Origin: Endocalyx cinctus | Lineage: Eukaryota > Ascomycota > Sordariomycetes > Amphisphaeriales > Apiosporaceae | Reading direction: 5' to 3' | Length of the DNA stretch: 64,000 nucleotides | NCBI GenBank assembly: GCA_001600455.1 | Contig: BCKC01000002.1 | Coordinates: 558,001-622,000, forward strand | In this document: piece after piece, positions 1 through 10,313 of the stretch | Layout: each line of letters starts with the position of its first letter | Numbering within the stretch: position 1 is the stretch's first letter | Program-made: the position numbers and the translations under genes | Notes under the pieces: generated by a model | Told to the model about the DNA's origin: nothing | What the model saw: the letters and a program-made list of their open reading frames with translations, nothing else | Database searches by the model: none

Positions 1-557
1 TGTATGAATGAAAATGGGGCCTTGCGTCTTGTCGCCTATGAAGTTATTTCAATGTGTGACGGTACGGTGGGGAGCCGGATGCAGATGAATACTGAAGTTA
101 TAAATAAAGTCATTAGATGTATACAGTCTTACCCGCAAAGAAGGAATAATAACCTTGTTTAAGTCATATGTGGCAGCATGAGCAACCCCGCAGCAATGTA
201 GCATTTTGTTGGTTTGTGGTGGTAACTTGCAGATGCAAATATCGAGTTGCCATTCTAGACCATCCAGCGGTCCATTATTTAATACGACATTATCCAATAT
301 TGTGCTACAGTTCTATCACAATCAATGTTAGTCCTATATCTGCTCAATCCTGCATGCATTCAAAGTACACCGCCAACAAGAACCCCTATTTCACATTCGC
401 CGAGCCTTTTCATTGATGTATCTCGTGCAAGTGGTTTCCAAAACTTTTTTTTAATACTGTATTCCCCTCTCTCACATTCTTCCCTTTTCTTTTTCTTGAC
501 ATAGTGTCGTTAGAAATTATAGAGCTTAAGCGTTGGTACTGGTTCTAGGTTCACGCG
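1..557. other. intergenic, no gene recognised
   Basis: Short open frames on both strands show no family resemblance. A T-rich tract near 446-500 lies just upstream of the first gene and probably belongs to its promoter or 5' UTR. Confidence 0.5.
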
Positions 558-1919
558 ATGTCACCCCCTCTTCAAATTACTCTGGACGCATTTATCGGGT
601 CTGGCACGGCTCTGATTGTTCTATCTGCCATTATCGTCGCTATGCGACTTGTGGGTGGATACAAAAAAGCCGCCAGATTATATGCCAGCGACTGTAAGTC
701 TTACTTCTATTATTTCCTTACGCCGATATAGTCCTGTTGACATGAGCACCCATTTTAGATATTTCTATTTTAGCCGTGCTCTTTGTAGCCGCTACCTTCG
801 CAATTTTTAATTTAACTACAAATGGTGAGCTTCGAGTAGAGGACGACCTCGATTTCTTCCCAGCTACCAACGCGGTGTTCTGACTCATTGCTTAAGCAAT
901 TAACGACCCTCAAGTCGATCTGTATTATCTTTTACAGGTAAGATATAGCCTATCAAACATACCACTTTTGTTGTAATTATCTGACCCTAGCTAGATTGGA
1001 ACAGCAAGCACTTTGGTGGCAGGAGCAGCTACCTGGTTGGCAAAGGCCCCTATCCTCTTCCTCTATATTCAGCTTTTTGGCATCAAGAAATGGATCCGCA
1101 TCGCTTCCCAAGCTGTGTTGATCGTTACATTCTTGATCCTGTTAGGTTTGAACTCCTGGGTCGCTGCTACTTGTAATCCAAACGGGAAACAAAATCTCCT
1201 GGCGGCAGTAATGACTTGCACCACAGTCACTTCAACTAGTGGTGTCACTATTGGTGGGATTGGTGTTATCACAGATTTGATCATCTTGGTACTCCCACTT
1301 CCAATAATCGTCAAATTAAACGTCCCTTGGGGGAAAAAAGTTAGCATTTTTGGCGTCTTCTTAACTGGTATCTTGTAAGCTCTCCTAAGTAATTCCCCCA
1401 CGAAACTAAGTCAAAACTAACCTCCCCCGCCCGCTGTTCTAGTGCATTCGGCGCTAGCACAACTTCTCTTTACTTTAGAGCGGCCTCGTATCACGGAGAG
1501 CCGGTTGACACCAAAGGGGCAATGATATGGACGTGAGTTAGACTCAATGAACACAAGTAGTGGCGGTTTCTATTTCTGAGCTGACATATTTATTTCTTAG
1601 TATCATTGAATTAAGCATTGCGATAAGCGTGGGCTGTGCCCCGGCTACTTACGCATTCTGGACCTCGTATGCTATGGAGACAGCGCTATTTTCTAGACTC
1701 ACTGCTGTTATCTCCCTTCTTTCGATTCCACGATCTAATCGTTCTAAAAAATCGCAAACTTATCCTCCCTCTGGCGCTAGTGGCCATCAAGAGCAGTCTG
1801 ACGGTAGCAATATCGAGCTTGCCCACCCATATGGCGTTCTCGAAGATGATACCATGAAGAACACTCTTCCCACCCATGTCACCACTGACAAGCCTGATCA
1901 CACTTCAGCATACAGATAG
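558..1919 (+). CDS. fungal rhodopsin-domain (SAT/Pth11-like) integral membrane protein
   Basis: Six exons reconstructed from in-frame splice sites: 558-693, 759-824, 897-937, 995-1374, 1443-1532 and 1601-1919, giving about 343 aa. The spliced protein has seven hydrophobic segments: the first from residue ~8, one after ASDY, a core with WLAKAPILFLYIQLFGIKKW, then segments around NSWVAATC, DLIILVLPLPIIVKL and IELSIAISVGCAPATY. This order, with the PLPIIVKL and CAPATYAFW blocks, is typical of the fungal rhodopsin-like membrane domain found in Pth11-type receptors and many orphan proteins. The roughly 60-residue hydrophilic tail is Ser/Thr/Asp-rich and presumably cytosolic. No retinal-binding Lys can be argued, so a light-sensing role is not claimed. 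Every junction preserves the family frame, so the model is good; ligand and role are unknown. It could be a receptor or a biosynthesis-associated membrane protein. Confidence 0.85.
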
Positions 1920-3308
1920 GATGTCTACTTAACCACGTATATATATCCCCAGAGAGGGCGGTGGGCAAGAACTGTGACTTAATTGGCATGGAGTGATGAC
2001 ATTAATGTTCGAAACTGGTTTACCATGGCTCTTGATTATGTTCCTAGTTTTTCTGAGACTGTAGCTAGTCTATTGTAATAATATTGAAATCACGTGTTAA
2101 ATGCCTGTTAAGAGGGTTTTGGATCAAGTAACTTACAAAGAGCGGCTTGGGAGTGGCATCAAATTGCATCCCTGTTCAACGTTGTAGTGTGAGATGACCA
2201 TGAGATAGTTGTAGCAAATGGGGTCTCCCCTGCTAGAGTACCCTGAACCGGAACACCCACGCTAAAGGTTCAAGGATTCATCTAGATAAGGGATTAAGGC
2301 TCGGAGCCTCCTCACCAAGAAATAACCAGATTAAAGTAATACTAATTGACTACCAACTATAGTACCTGCGTCATTTCATATCCTGATGGAACTTTAACCA
2401 TAAACCCTCGCCCCCGGTCCCCCACTTACCCCCAAAAAGAAAAAAACCCCTGGAGATTCATTACGTTTTCACGTGACCTTCTATTATAAATGATAATAAT
2501 CGTTGACCCTGTAATTATTTAACAAAACTTCATAGGCTTAACTACTGAAATTAGAGCTTTTATGATAACCTAAATATCGGCTAGGAACTACTATTAGATA
2601 AATATGTATGATTTAATAGAAAATTTATTCGAAGGGTGGGAAGTCTTTATGGCAGAGAGGGATTACGAAGTACTGGTTTTCACAGTTGGCCTATGTAATA
2701 TTTAGGTAGTATAAATATGTTGAAAAAAGGACGACTTATCAATGGATCCATCACCTTCCAACCTACACTTTACTCGATCACCCTATCAACGTTTTAGCCC
2801 CCTAGTCAACTGAAAACTGCCAATTAAGTTCTGTCATTAACCTACCTCACATTGTCTGTTATGACTATATGAGTGACTCGACGGGGGTATTTTCCAGGAT
2901 CAGACATATTTAGTAAAATACAAGTTATGTACACATAGGGTGAAGTACATGACTTAGGTACTTGTACCTAGGCTGTTGAGCAGTTGGTGATTCATGACAT
3001 CTTGGCATATGATCACTGAATCCCTTCGCTGTTATTGCCAAATTAGTACTCGTGGCATGTCCCTAAAGTGGTGTTGTCCGATATTTGGATGCATTAGACG
3101 CCAATGCTCTCGTAGCTCACCTCGTCATTCCTCTCACGGACAGGCTAGTATCTGGAAGCTGCTCATATTCTCCATTAAACTGGGTAAGTACTGGATGAAG
3201 TACCTGAAGATATTAAAATATTCTCTTGTTCTTGAGGCTCTAGGAAAGTCTGAAATCTTACTGATACGCTTCCTTACACTGACTAATATTCGCAACGCCG
3301 CCTTGAAA
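1920..3308. other. intergenic spacer with repeat remnants
   Basis: AT-rich, no gene recognised. The part from about 2579 to 2813 carries the dispersed repeat and element-end remnant described separately. An open frame from 2994 overlaps the start of the downstream P450 but has no family signal upstream of its real start at 3309. Confidence 0.5.
2579..2813. repeat. dispersed repeat copy with MITE-type end
   Basis: The segment begins with a block around CTACTATTAGAT and later holds a block around TGGATCC...TTCCAACC. A shorter diverged copy with the same block order lies at 7343-7412. The right edge (about 2794-2813) carries CCCCCTAGTCAACTG, the same sequence that flanks the right terminal repeat of the element ending at 6833. 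This looks like a decayed non-autonomous transposon; no coding capacity is seen. Confidence 0.5.
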
Positions 3309-5309
3309 ATGGATCTTTCATATCTTTTCTTCGCACACGCTGTACTCCCCTTTATCGCAATTGGACTTATTTTATTACTTTTACGTGGAAGAAAGACCCT
3401 ACATCACGAAAAACTCCTGAAATATAGCCCTTCAGTAGGCCTCGGAGACACGTGGTTCTCATGGTCGAAAGCTGTTCTTGGATCACTAATTCGAACTAGA
3501 GAATGGGTTTTTGAAGGGTACTCAAAGGTATGTTCTCTTTCCACTTTTTTATTCTGTGAAGATTACAAGGTTTCTTGTCTGTATATGCTGATCAGAGAGA
3601 TTTATCACGTTACTGATCGTGTGACCAGTTCTCCAAACATAATCGCTTCTTTGTCCTTCCCACGATTGATCGTGGAGGGCTGCTTGTGATCCCACCACGG
3701 CAGATTAAGAAACTATATGGATTATCAGAAGACGTTCTAGATGTTAAAACGACAGGAAACAACACGATTCAAACTCGATGGACCGTGTGGGACGATGAGG
3801 TTGCGGAGAACAATTTTCAAATGAATGTCATTCGTAACCAGATCACACGTAATCTCAACATCTTGACCCCACCTATCGCTAAAGAGCTTGAAAAAGGGTT
3901 TGAGCGTGAATGGGGAACTGATACGACGAGCTGGAAAACCGTCAGTGTGTGGACTTCGGCATTAAGACTCATTGCAGGTGCTGCAAATGGTGCCTTTTGC
4001 GGCCCTCCTCTCTGTAAGCTGTTTCTCCATTCTCTTCGCCACCGCTTATTTTCATTAGTATTTAGTAACTCAGTTTGAGCATGTATATATATGATTGTAT
4101 GCCCAGAGGCGTATTCGATTGATTTTACTATATCAACCTGATTTCAACTAATACATCTTTTTAGGCCGTGATGAGGATTTCCTAAATAGGCTTCGGGACC
4201 ACGCCATGTGTGTTTTCGCCGGCGCCCTTCTTATCAACTCAACTCCCGGGCCCTTTCGATTCATTAGTGGCTACTTCATAGGATGGAGTAGCTACTTCCT
4301 TTTTCTAAGAGTTTGTCGAGTCTGCTTGCCATTTGTCAAGCAGCGGCTTGAAAATACTACCAAGTTGAGACTTGACCCTAGTTACCCATGGATTCCGCCT
4401 GTAAGCCTCACTCCATCATAAGAATCCTTTTAGATTTTATTTCTAACTTACTCATAGCAAGATGGGCTTCAATGGTTGATCGAAGAATGCTATTCTAGTA
4501 ACCAGCCAGCTCAGCTGGATCCGATGAGAGTGACGCATCGACTGGTCTTCATGAACGACATCTCGATGCACTCGACTAGCTATACGGTGCAGAATGTTAT
4601 TCTAGATCTAGCTGCAGCCGACCCATCTCTTGGATACATCGAGGCTCTGCGTGCTGAGAGTGCCAGAGTCCTCAAAGAGGCAGGCGGATCGTGGACCCGT
4701 CAAGCTGTGATGAAACTGGAACTTGTCGACTCGACCGTACGGGAATCCATGCGCCTTTCCCCGTTCAATAGCGTAGGTCTCCCCCGAACCGTAATAGACC
4801 CGCACGGAGTCACGGTGCAGGAGGGCGAGTCGACCTTCAACGTTCCGTACGGCACCATCTTGACGATCCCGGTGGAGCCTATCCACTACGACGACTTGAT
4901 ATATCCCAACGCAAAACAATTTCAGCCCTTCCGGTTTGCTCAGCCCGGTGCAGTGCGTGATATCGTCGATCATGCCGTGAGCGCGTCCACAAAGGAGGTT
5001 AATCGCGACACCAAAAGCGAGGACCCAGTACACCTAACCAACGGGACCGAGTCAAGACAGCAGAAGAAGAGTGCTACCATCGACGACGCATTTCTGGGGT
5101 TCGGGTTTGGAAAGCATGCGTGCCCCGGAAGATTTTTCGCCTTGAACGAAGTGAAGATTTTCATCGCGCACATGGTTTTACATTACGACATTGAATATTT
5201 AGTCGAAGGTAGAGCAAGCATGACGCCGCTAATTTGGTTAAATATTCCTTTATTCAATAAGTTTAACGTGCGAGTGCGACGCAGGGAGCCAGTTGAGTTG
5301 TTAATGTAA
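3309..5309 (+). CDS. cytochrome P450 monooxygenase, ent-kaurene-oxidase-like fungal clade
   Basis: Four exons: 3309-3527, 3629-4013, 4165-4400 and 4458-5309, 563 aa. An N-terminal membrane anchor (residues ~8-25, ending before RGRKT) tethers it to the ER. The I-helix region reads NDISMHSTS, like the AxIHTTS of fungal ent-kaurene oxidases and related terpenoid P450s, rather than the classical AGxDT. The K-helix ExxR is ESMR (Glu about 376) and the heme loop is FGFGKHACPG with Cys about 502. All motifs and length are intact, so it should bind heme and oxidise a hydrophobic substrate with a partner reductase. The substrate is unknown. Nearby genes within 10 kb (MFS exporter, FAD oxidoreductase, EthD protein) suggest specialised metabolism, but no terpene cyclase, PKS or NRPS is in view. 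The start at 3309 was chosen because the anchor begins there. Confidence 0.9.
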
Positions 5310-6314
5310 TTTACTTGCTGTTTTATTTGTTTATATTTAGTAGTATGGGGGTGTCTTGATAGTTGCGTACCTGCGCAATCACAATTCCTGTTCTTTTTTT
5401 CCGAGAAATTCTGATGTGTGCTTGATAGTGAACTTTTGAAGCGATATGCATACTTAAGTATATACTGTAAGTATCCCGAGGTTACCTACTTAAGTGCTTA
5501 ACTACTATATCGCGAGTTATAGGGCGTCCACGAGCGCTGTAAATCTTACAATAGTTTGACAATAGTTGTAAAAAAATAAAAATAAAAATAAAAAAAAGGC
5601 ATGAAAAAAAAACTCCTAATTCAATTTTAAGCGTTGTGGATTTCACAACTCTTGCCACTATTTTGGAAGTGCTACAACACTTGTGGCCCTACGCAAATTC
5701 TCGCTACAGTACCTATCCAACTGCCTAACTGTGCTTACGAGCTAGTAAAGATAGCGCTGACAGGCTGAGTTACAGTATCTATGCTTTACTTTACAGAGCA
5801 CCAACCCACTAAAACTCACTGTAATTTCTAATGTTGATTAATCTAAGAGAAATTCAGGTGGAAGGGGCGCGACAGAAAGGAGAGGGGAATGAAGCAACCC
5901 CTAAATTTTCGCTGATGCTTTGTTTAACTTTGGTGTTGGTATTCGTGCTTAAAACGTTATGCATATCGCACCATAAAAATATGCAACGTACTTACTGTAA
6001 TAGATACCACGGGCGTATCACCGAAAAAAGTAATCAGTTGCTTGAAAGATTGATCCTGCGCTCTCGATATCACCGATCTGCTGCCTATTAACGTAGTATA
6101 ATGATAGTTTTATTCTTGGCAAGTAGTAGTTGATATGTAGTTGGAAAAGTGTTTTAACCTAGAGATCCAATTGAAGAGCGATAAGAATCTTTCGTGCGAT
6201 GCATCTACATAGCTTCTGTTTTGCGCGGGGGGTGGGTAGGGGGGAGAGCGGGAAATGAGAAATGACAGGGAAGATGCGCTTTAAGGGCGGTATGGATCGT
6301 GCCGTAAGAGCTCG

Positions 6315-6833
6315 TAACTGACTAGGGAGGTATAGAAGGTTGCAGGGGAAATCAATGGCGGTTACGCAAGCTGAACCCGGGTCTAAATTTTACACCCAGG
6401 CTGTCGGGTTCAACTTTTACCTATACTAAGCTCTTGCGAAGACTCCGAAAAACATCACAATGCAACACATGTCGGGAGATAGTATCGTATACAGTAATCG
6501 AGTGGGGCTCGCACCGACGCTGAGTCGCAGTCCAGTGGCAAATTAATAGTGTATTTTATAGCGGAGTAACCACTATAAATAAATACGAAGTTAACGTACG
6601 TTAGTAGGCTGGCAGGTGTGAAGTATCGAATACCGATTGATCAACGTCATTTCAAGGCTAGGTTCGATTCCTGGTAGTATTGAGTAGTCTTCCTGGCGCC
6701 TTTCTACCTTGAGCCGCTGTTGAGTGGAGTAAAAGGTGAACCCAGCTGCCGGGCGTAAAATTTAGACCCGGGTTCAACTTGCGTAACCGCCATTGATTTC
6801 CCCTGCAAACTTTTACAGCCCCCTAGTCAACTG
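6315..6833. mobile_element. MITE-like element with ~80 bp terminal inverted repeats
   Basis: Left arm 6340-6420 and right arm 6729-6808 are near-identical inverted copies. The first ~53 bases from TGCAGGGGAAATC differ at only one position, then similarity declines slightly towards the inside. Weaker inverted similarity continues outward to a CTGACTAGGG / CCCTAGTCAACTG boundary, giving about 520 bp. The interior (~310 bp) has no transposase frame, so it would be a non-autonomous DNA transposon. A clear target-site duplication was not found. Related pieces occur at 2794-2813, 42802-42930 and possibly 44531-44564. Confidence 0.75.
6628..6683 (+). other. tRNA-like B-box hairpin inside the MITE
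   Basis: The sequence CTAGG-TTCGATT-CCTGG folds as a tRNA T-arm and matches the RNA polymerase III B-box GGTTCGANTCC. The flanking AATACC and TAGTATT can pair as a partial acceptor stem. No D-arm or anticodon arm can be placed, so it is not a functional tRNA. It may be a tRNA or SINE relic, or coincidence. Confidence 0.3.
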
Positions 6834-7342
6834 TAACCTCATCCTGCTGCACAGTACTCTATGCTCGAGAGTAAAGCCAACACCGAAGCTTTCAATCCCG
6901 GATTGATCCTCTTCACTGATTACGCCGCATACATGCATACATGTATTGAGATATTACGACTTATCTGATCTGTATTGTGTCTGGGCGAGAAAAGTGCTTC
7001 GCATGCACAGCCCTAAGGCGACATGGGACTTTACATTAAATTTACGTTTCTCTCTATGTTAAACGAGAGCCTTGCGCATCACTGTGTGTCTCTGAGGTCA
7101 CTGAGAAGTAACAACATAGATATGTTTAGTTGCATAATGATGCCCGGAACGAAAATACGGAATTCTGAAAGTATAGTAGGAACTGGGCACACAGGATATT
7201 GGATGAGCTGTGCCTCAAACTCTATATTACGTCAAAAACTAGAATCCAAGCAGACTTCCTGCTTGAACCCTCCAATGTTGCCACCAATGAATGTTGCTTG
7301 AGTTGTGTTCTAGATAGCTAGCAAGTGTTGGTCTCCTAAATT

Positions 7343-7412
7343 TGGCTACGGACTACTATTAGATGATTGAAGGTAGATCCACCACTTCCAACTCATGTTT
7401 TAGTCTATCAAG
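7343..7412. repeat. diverged copy of the 2579-2813 repeat
   Basis: Shares the order GGCTA..GACTACTATTAGAT, then AGATCCACCACTTCCAAC, then TTTTAGT.TATCAA with the copy at 2579-2785, with an internal deletion relative to it. Short and diverged, non-coding. Confidence 0.45.
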
Positions 7413-7563
7413 TATATTGAGTAGTAGTGGTGTGCGGGACAACGTTTTGAAAAGACTCGATAAGATGCTTTGAAAAGTATAAGCATAATTTGTTAATTAC
7501 AGAAGCCACTCATCTCAGTTTTGGAGACTTGGCTTAGTTAAGAGATGGGAAATCCTGTGTCTT

Positions 7564-9225
7564 CTAAGCTGTCGGCTCCTCTCTCCCAGCAGTCCCTATC
7601 CGTGCGTCGTTGTTCAGCCCGTATTCTGTCTTTAGCTCGGTGCTGAGGTCGAAGTGTCGCTCTAATCCGACAAGCAAAAGTCCTAGTGCGCTAGAAGCTA
7701 GACCAAACCACCACACAGATTTGAGACTTGCGATGTAAACCTTTGTAACTTCGCCCTGCACAGGACCAGTAATACTTGATACTTGACTGGCAAAAGAATA
7801 CGCACCGCCGTTTGCAAGCTTCTCTCGCAGATCCGAAGACGAGACTGAGGACAAATTGTTGTTGAATATACCGTTGAAGATCACAGATGCAATCGTAACG
7901 CCCCATGTGAAGCCGAATACTTTAATAAATGAGAATACGGCGGTCGCCGAGGCCACGTCAGCTTCTGGTAGGGAGACTAAAATGGCCGGGAGGATAATGG
8001 ATAACGTAGGGCCAAGGCCTATGGCCGAGATAAGTTGATAGAATGCCCACTCAACCTTTGGTGTGTTTTGATCCAGGCGCGTAAAGAGGCCATAACCGAT
8101 GGTGGCTAAGGCGAATGACGTTGCATGTATAGGTCGATATGCACCAAATTTCGTGAGAAGAACACCGCCTACAGCAGCAAATAAGAGTAGCCCCAGTGTA
8201 GTAGGTAGGAAGTATATACCCGAGTCGGCGACGGTGGTCCCAACAACACCTTGGAAATAGATGGGTAAGAAAAATCCGGATGTTTGAAGACAAACTGCCG
8301 ACAGAAAGGTCATGGCATACCCAGCTACTGCAGTGCGATTGGTGAAAAGTCTCGTCGGGACGCTGGCATTATTTCCGTAGGTGAAGAAATGCTGTTGAAA
8401 ATGAAAGCTAATCCAACCTGCAGCGCCTAGAACTATCGGTAGGATGATCCGCCACGACGACCAAGGATAGGTAATACCCCCGGTGACCAGGCCGAAAAGC
8501 AGGGAGACTATACTCAGAATGAAAATGACGTTTCCTAGGTAATCCAGATTCTTCAAGTTATGCGAGGTCTTATCGCCAGTTTTGACGTCCATGAACATGA
8601 GAATGGTGAACAGAGGCAGGGCACAGACTGGAATATTAAGGTAAAAAATCCAGCGCCAGTTGTTGCGTTGTGCTAAAAGACCGCCGATCACGGGACCGAG
8701 ACCGGCAGCAACACCGGCCCAGGCATTGACGATACCAAGATATTTGCCGCGGTCACGAAGGGGGACCAGATCGCAGCAAATTATGTCTATTAAGACATAG
8801 ATCCCTCCAGCACCGACGCCTTGAACTGACCTTCCGGCGATAAGCGTGGCGGCATTTTGGGCCCCGCCAGAGATTCCACTACCAACGATGAAGAAGATTA
8901 TGCAACCGACAACGGGATACTTGCGGCCAAAAATATTGGATAGCTGACCGATAAGTGGTTGAAGGACCGACGAGGCAAATACAAATGAATTGGCGATCCA
9001 AACGTATTGCGTAGAGCCGCCAATCTCTCCCACAATTGTTGGCAATGCGGGGGGGATGACAGTCACGTCAATCGCCGAAACGAATGCAAGAAGACTCAGT
9101 GAGATAATAACAAGCCAGAACTGCGGCGAATGACCAGATTTTGCACGGTCTGGACTTTCGCTTTCTCGGTTATTCAAGTTATCCGACTCATTCTGTGAAC
9201 TATCCGACTGAGAAGCGACGGCCAT
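7564..9225 (-). CDS. MFS multidrug-type exporter (DHA2 family, 14 TM)
   Basis: Intronless, 553 aa. A hydrophilic N-terminus (~38 residues) precedes the first helix. Motifs in order: the DVTVIPPALPTI block in TM1, motif A-like GQLSNIFGRK, the RSVQGVGAGG region and the motif C-like GLGPVIGGLLAQ, then WRWIFYLNIP. Helix count and these motifs fit the drug:H+ antiporter-2 family, the group that includes many exporters of fungal secondary metabolites and toxins. Length is normal and no lesion is seen. It is transcribed divergently from the FAD oxidoreductase at 10314 across a ~1.1 kb spacer, which suggests shared regulation. Export of the product of the neighbouring oxidative enzymes is an inference; substrate specificity cannot be read from sequence. 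Confidence 0.92.
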   Translation of the reverse strand: MAVASQSDSSQNESDNLNNRESESPDRAKSGHSPQFWLVIISLSLLAFVSAIDVTVIPPALPTIVGEIGGSTQYVWIANSFVFASSVLQPLIGQLSNIFGRKYPVVGCIIFFIVGSGISGGAQNAATLIAGRSVQGVGAGGIYVLIDIICCDLVPLRDRGKYLGIVNAWAGVAAGLGPVIGGLLAQRNNWRWIFYLNIPVCALPLFTILMFMDVKTGDKTSHNLKNLDYLGNVIFILSIVSLLFGLVTGGITYPWSSWRIILPIVLGAAGWISFHFQQHFFTYGNNASVPTRLFTNRTAVAGYAMTFLSAVCLQTSGFFLPIYFQGVVGTTVADSGIYFLPTTLGLLLFAAVGGVLLTKFGAYRPIHATSFALATIGYGLFTRLDQNTPKVEWAFYQLISAIGLGPTLSIILPAILVSLPEADVASATAVFSFIKVFGFTWGVTIASVIFNGIFNNNLSSVSSSDLREKLANGGAYSFASQVSSITGPVQGEVTKVYIASLKSVWWFGLASSALGLLLVGLERHFDLSTELKTEYGLNNDARIGTAGREEPTA

Positions 9226-10313
9226 TTGCGCAAAGTAGCGAGCGTAATCTTGAAATTCAAGTCGAAATAATAATAGTACACTTTCGCAGTTCTAGTTTGA
9301 ATAGTGTAGGTATTTCGAAGATGCGGGTAGAAAAATAGAAAGTTGGCGGCCAGTATGGAATTCGTGAAGAATCGGATTGAGAGTGGTGCGTTGGTCAGGT
9401 AGCCTAAGAGCAAAAGTCTTGATATCATCTTATAGATTAATACGGGTTATGTGCATGAGAGGCGAAAAGGGTGGGCATTGATGTACAAGCCAGGTACATA
9501 CGTGGTTCTCGGCAAACAAATAACAATGTTAGTTGGTTGAACCTGAGCCAACACCTTAATGCGATGCAACCCAATGAAGAACCCCACAAATATTACGGGA
9601 ATTTTTCATTTCCAGCATAATCCTGCGTCGAAATGTACTTGATACCCAAGTAATTCATATAATAGTCGGTACCTTAACTACGATTGTAAGCGAAAGAACT
9701 GTACTAGATTAAAGTGCAAGGCGGAAAACACCATCCAGGAAGTGGTGGTGTAAGGTCTTTCTCGCCACCCTTGTCATCTTTATCCAATAATAATTAACGA
9801 CGAGATGGTGAGTTTACGTTTTGCAGCCGGCTAGGATGGAGAACCCAACTTCCCGAAAGGGCGCATGCAAGATCCGGCAAGTCGTAATGCTGGTCTATTA
9901 GTTGTCGTAAGAATTAAATCTATTATTGAGGTTACCTAGTCGATCGTCCGGGATCAAGACAAGATCCTTCCGTAACTAGTCTCTAATTAGTACCTAAGAG
10001 TAATTAGTAGAATGAAATAACTATGTGTTCTGTCACAGTCACATTACCATAATTTCGATTCATACAGAATGTACAATTACAAACCACCCTCGGACTTTTT
10101 CTGGCGTCAAATCTAGCCTAGGGCTAACATTGAACCCCACGGCTTGCTACGTTATCCGACGTGGTTAAAATTATATATCAAACTAGGTGTCACTTAACAT
10201 ACATGACACTCTAGAAAAGCTTGCATTGATCACTTGCACCTGTGCAGACTATTTTGGTTTTGTATTTCTTTACATTCTACTCTCCAGTTCATCAACGTAC
10301 CTCCAAGCCCAAG
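9226..10313. promoter_or_regulatory. divergent intergenic promoter region (MFS / FAD oxidoreductase)
   Basis: Non-coding spacer between two genes that start away from each other. A TATATAT motif at 10173-10179 lies about 135 bases before the downstream start. No named transcription-factor site is claimed. Confidence 0.45.

Larger units (their letters stand above)
5310..7563. other. gene-poor spacer holding inverted-repeat element
   Basis: No gene recognised. It contains an A-rich tract (about 5570-5600), the long-terminal-inverted-repeat element at 6315-6833 and a diverged dispersed repeat at 7343-7412. The open frames at 5831-6091 and 7023-7301 show no family similarity and no sensible gene context. 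Confidence 0.55.

Noticed and set aside
558..1919. Opsin-type light receptor
   Set aside because: The fungal rhodopsin-like membrane domain named here is not the retinal opsin family, and no retinal Lys can be located.
5831..6091. 86-codon frame with a hydrophobic segment
   Set aside because: No family resemblance and located in a repeat-rich spacer.
6480..6545. Second tRNA-like segment in reverse orientation inside the MITE
   Set aside because: Anticodon and T stems do not pair consistently.
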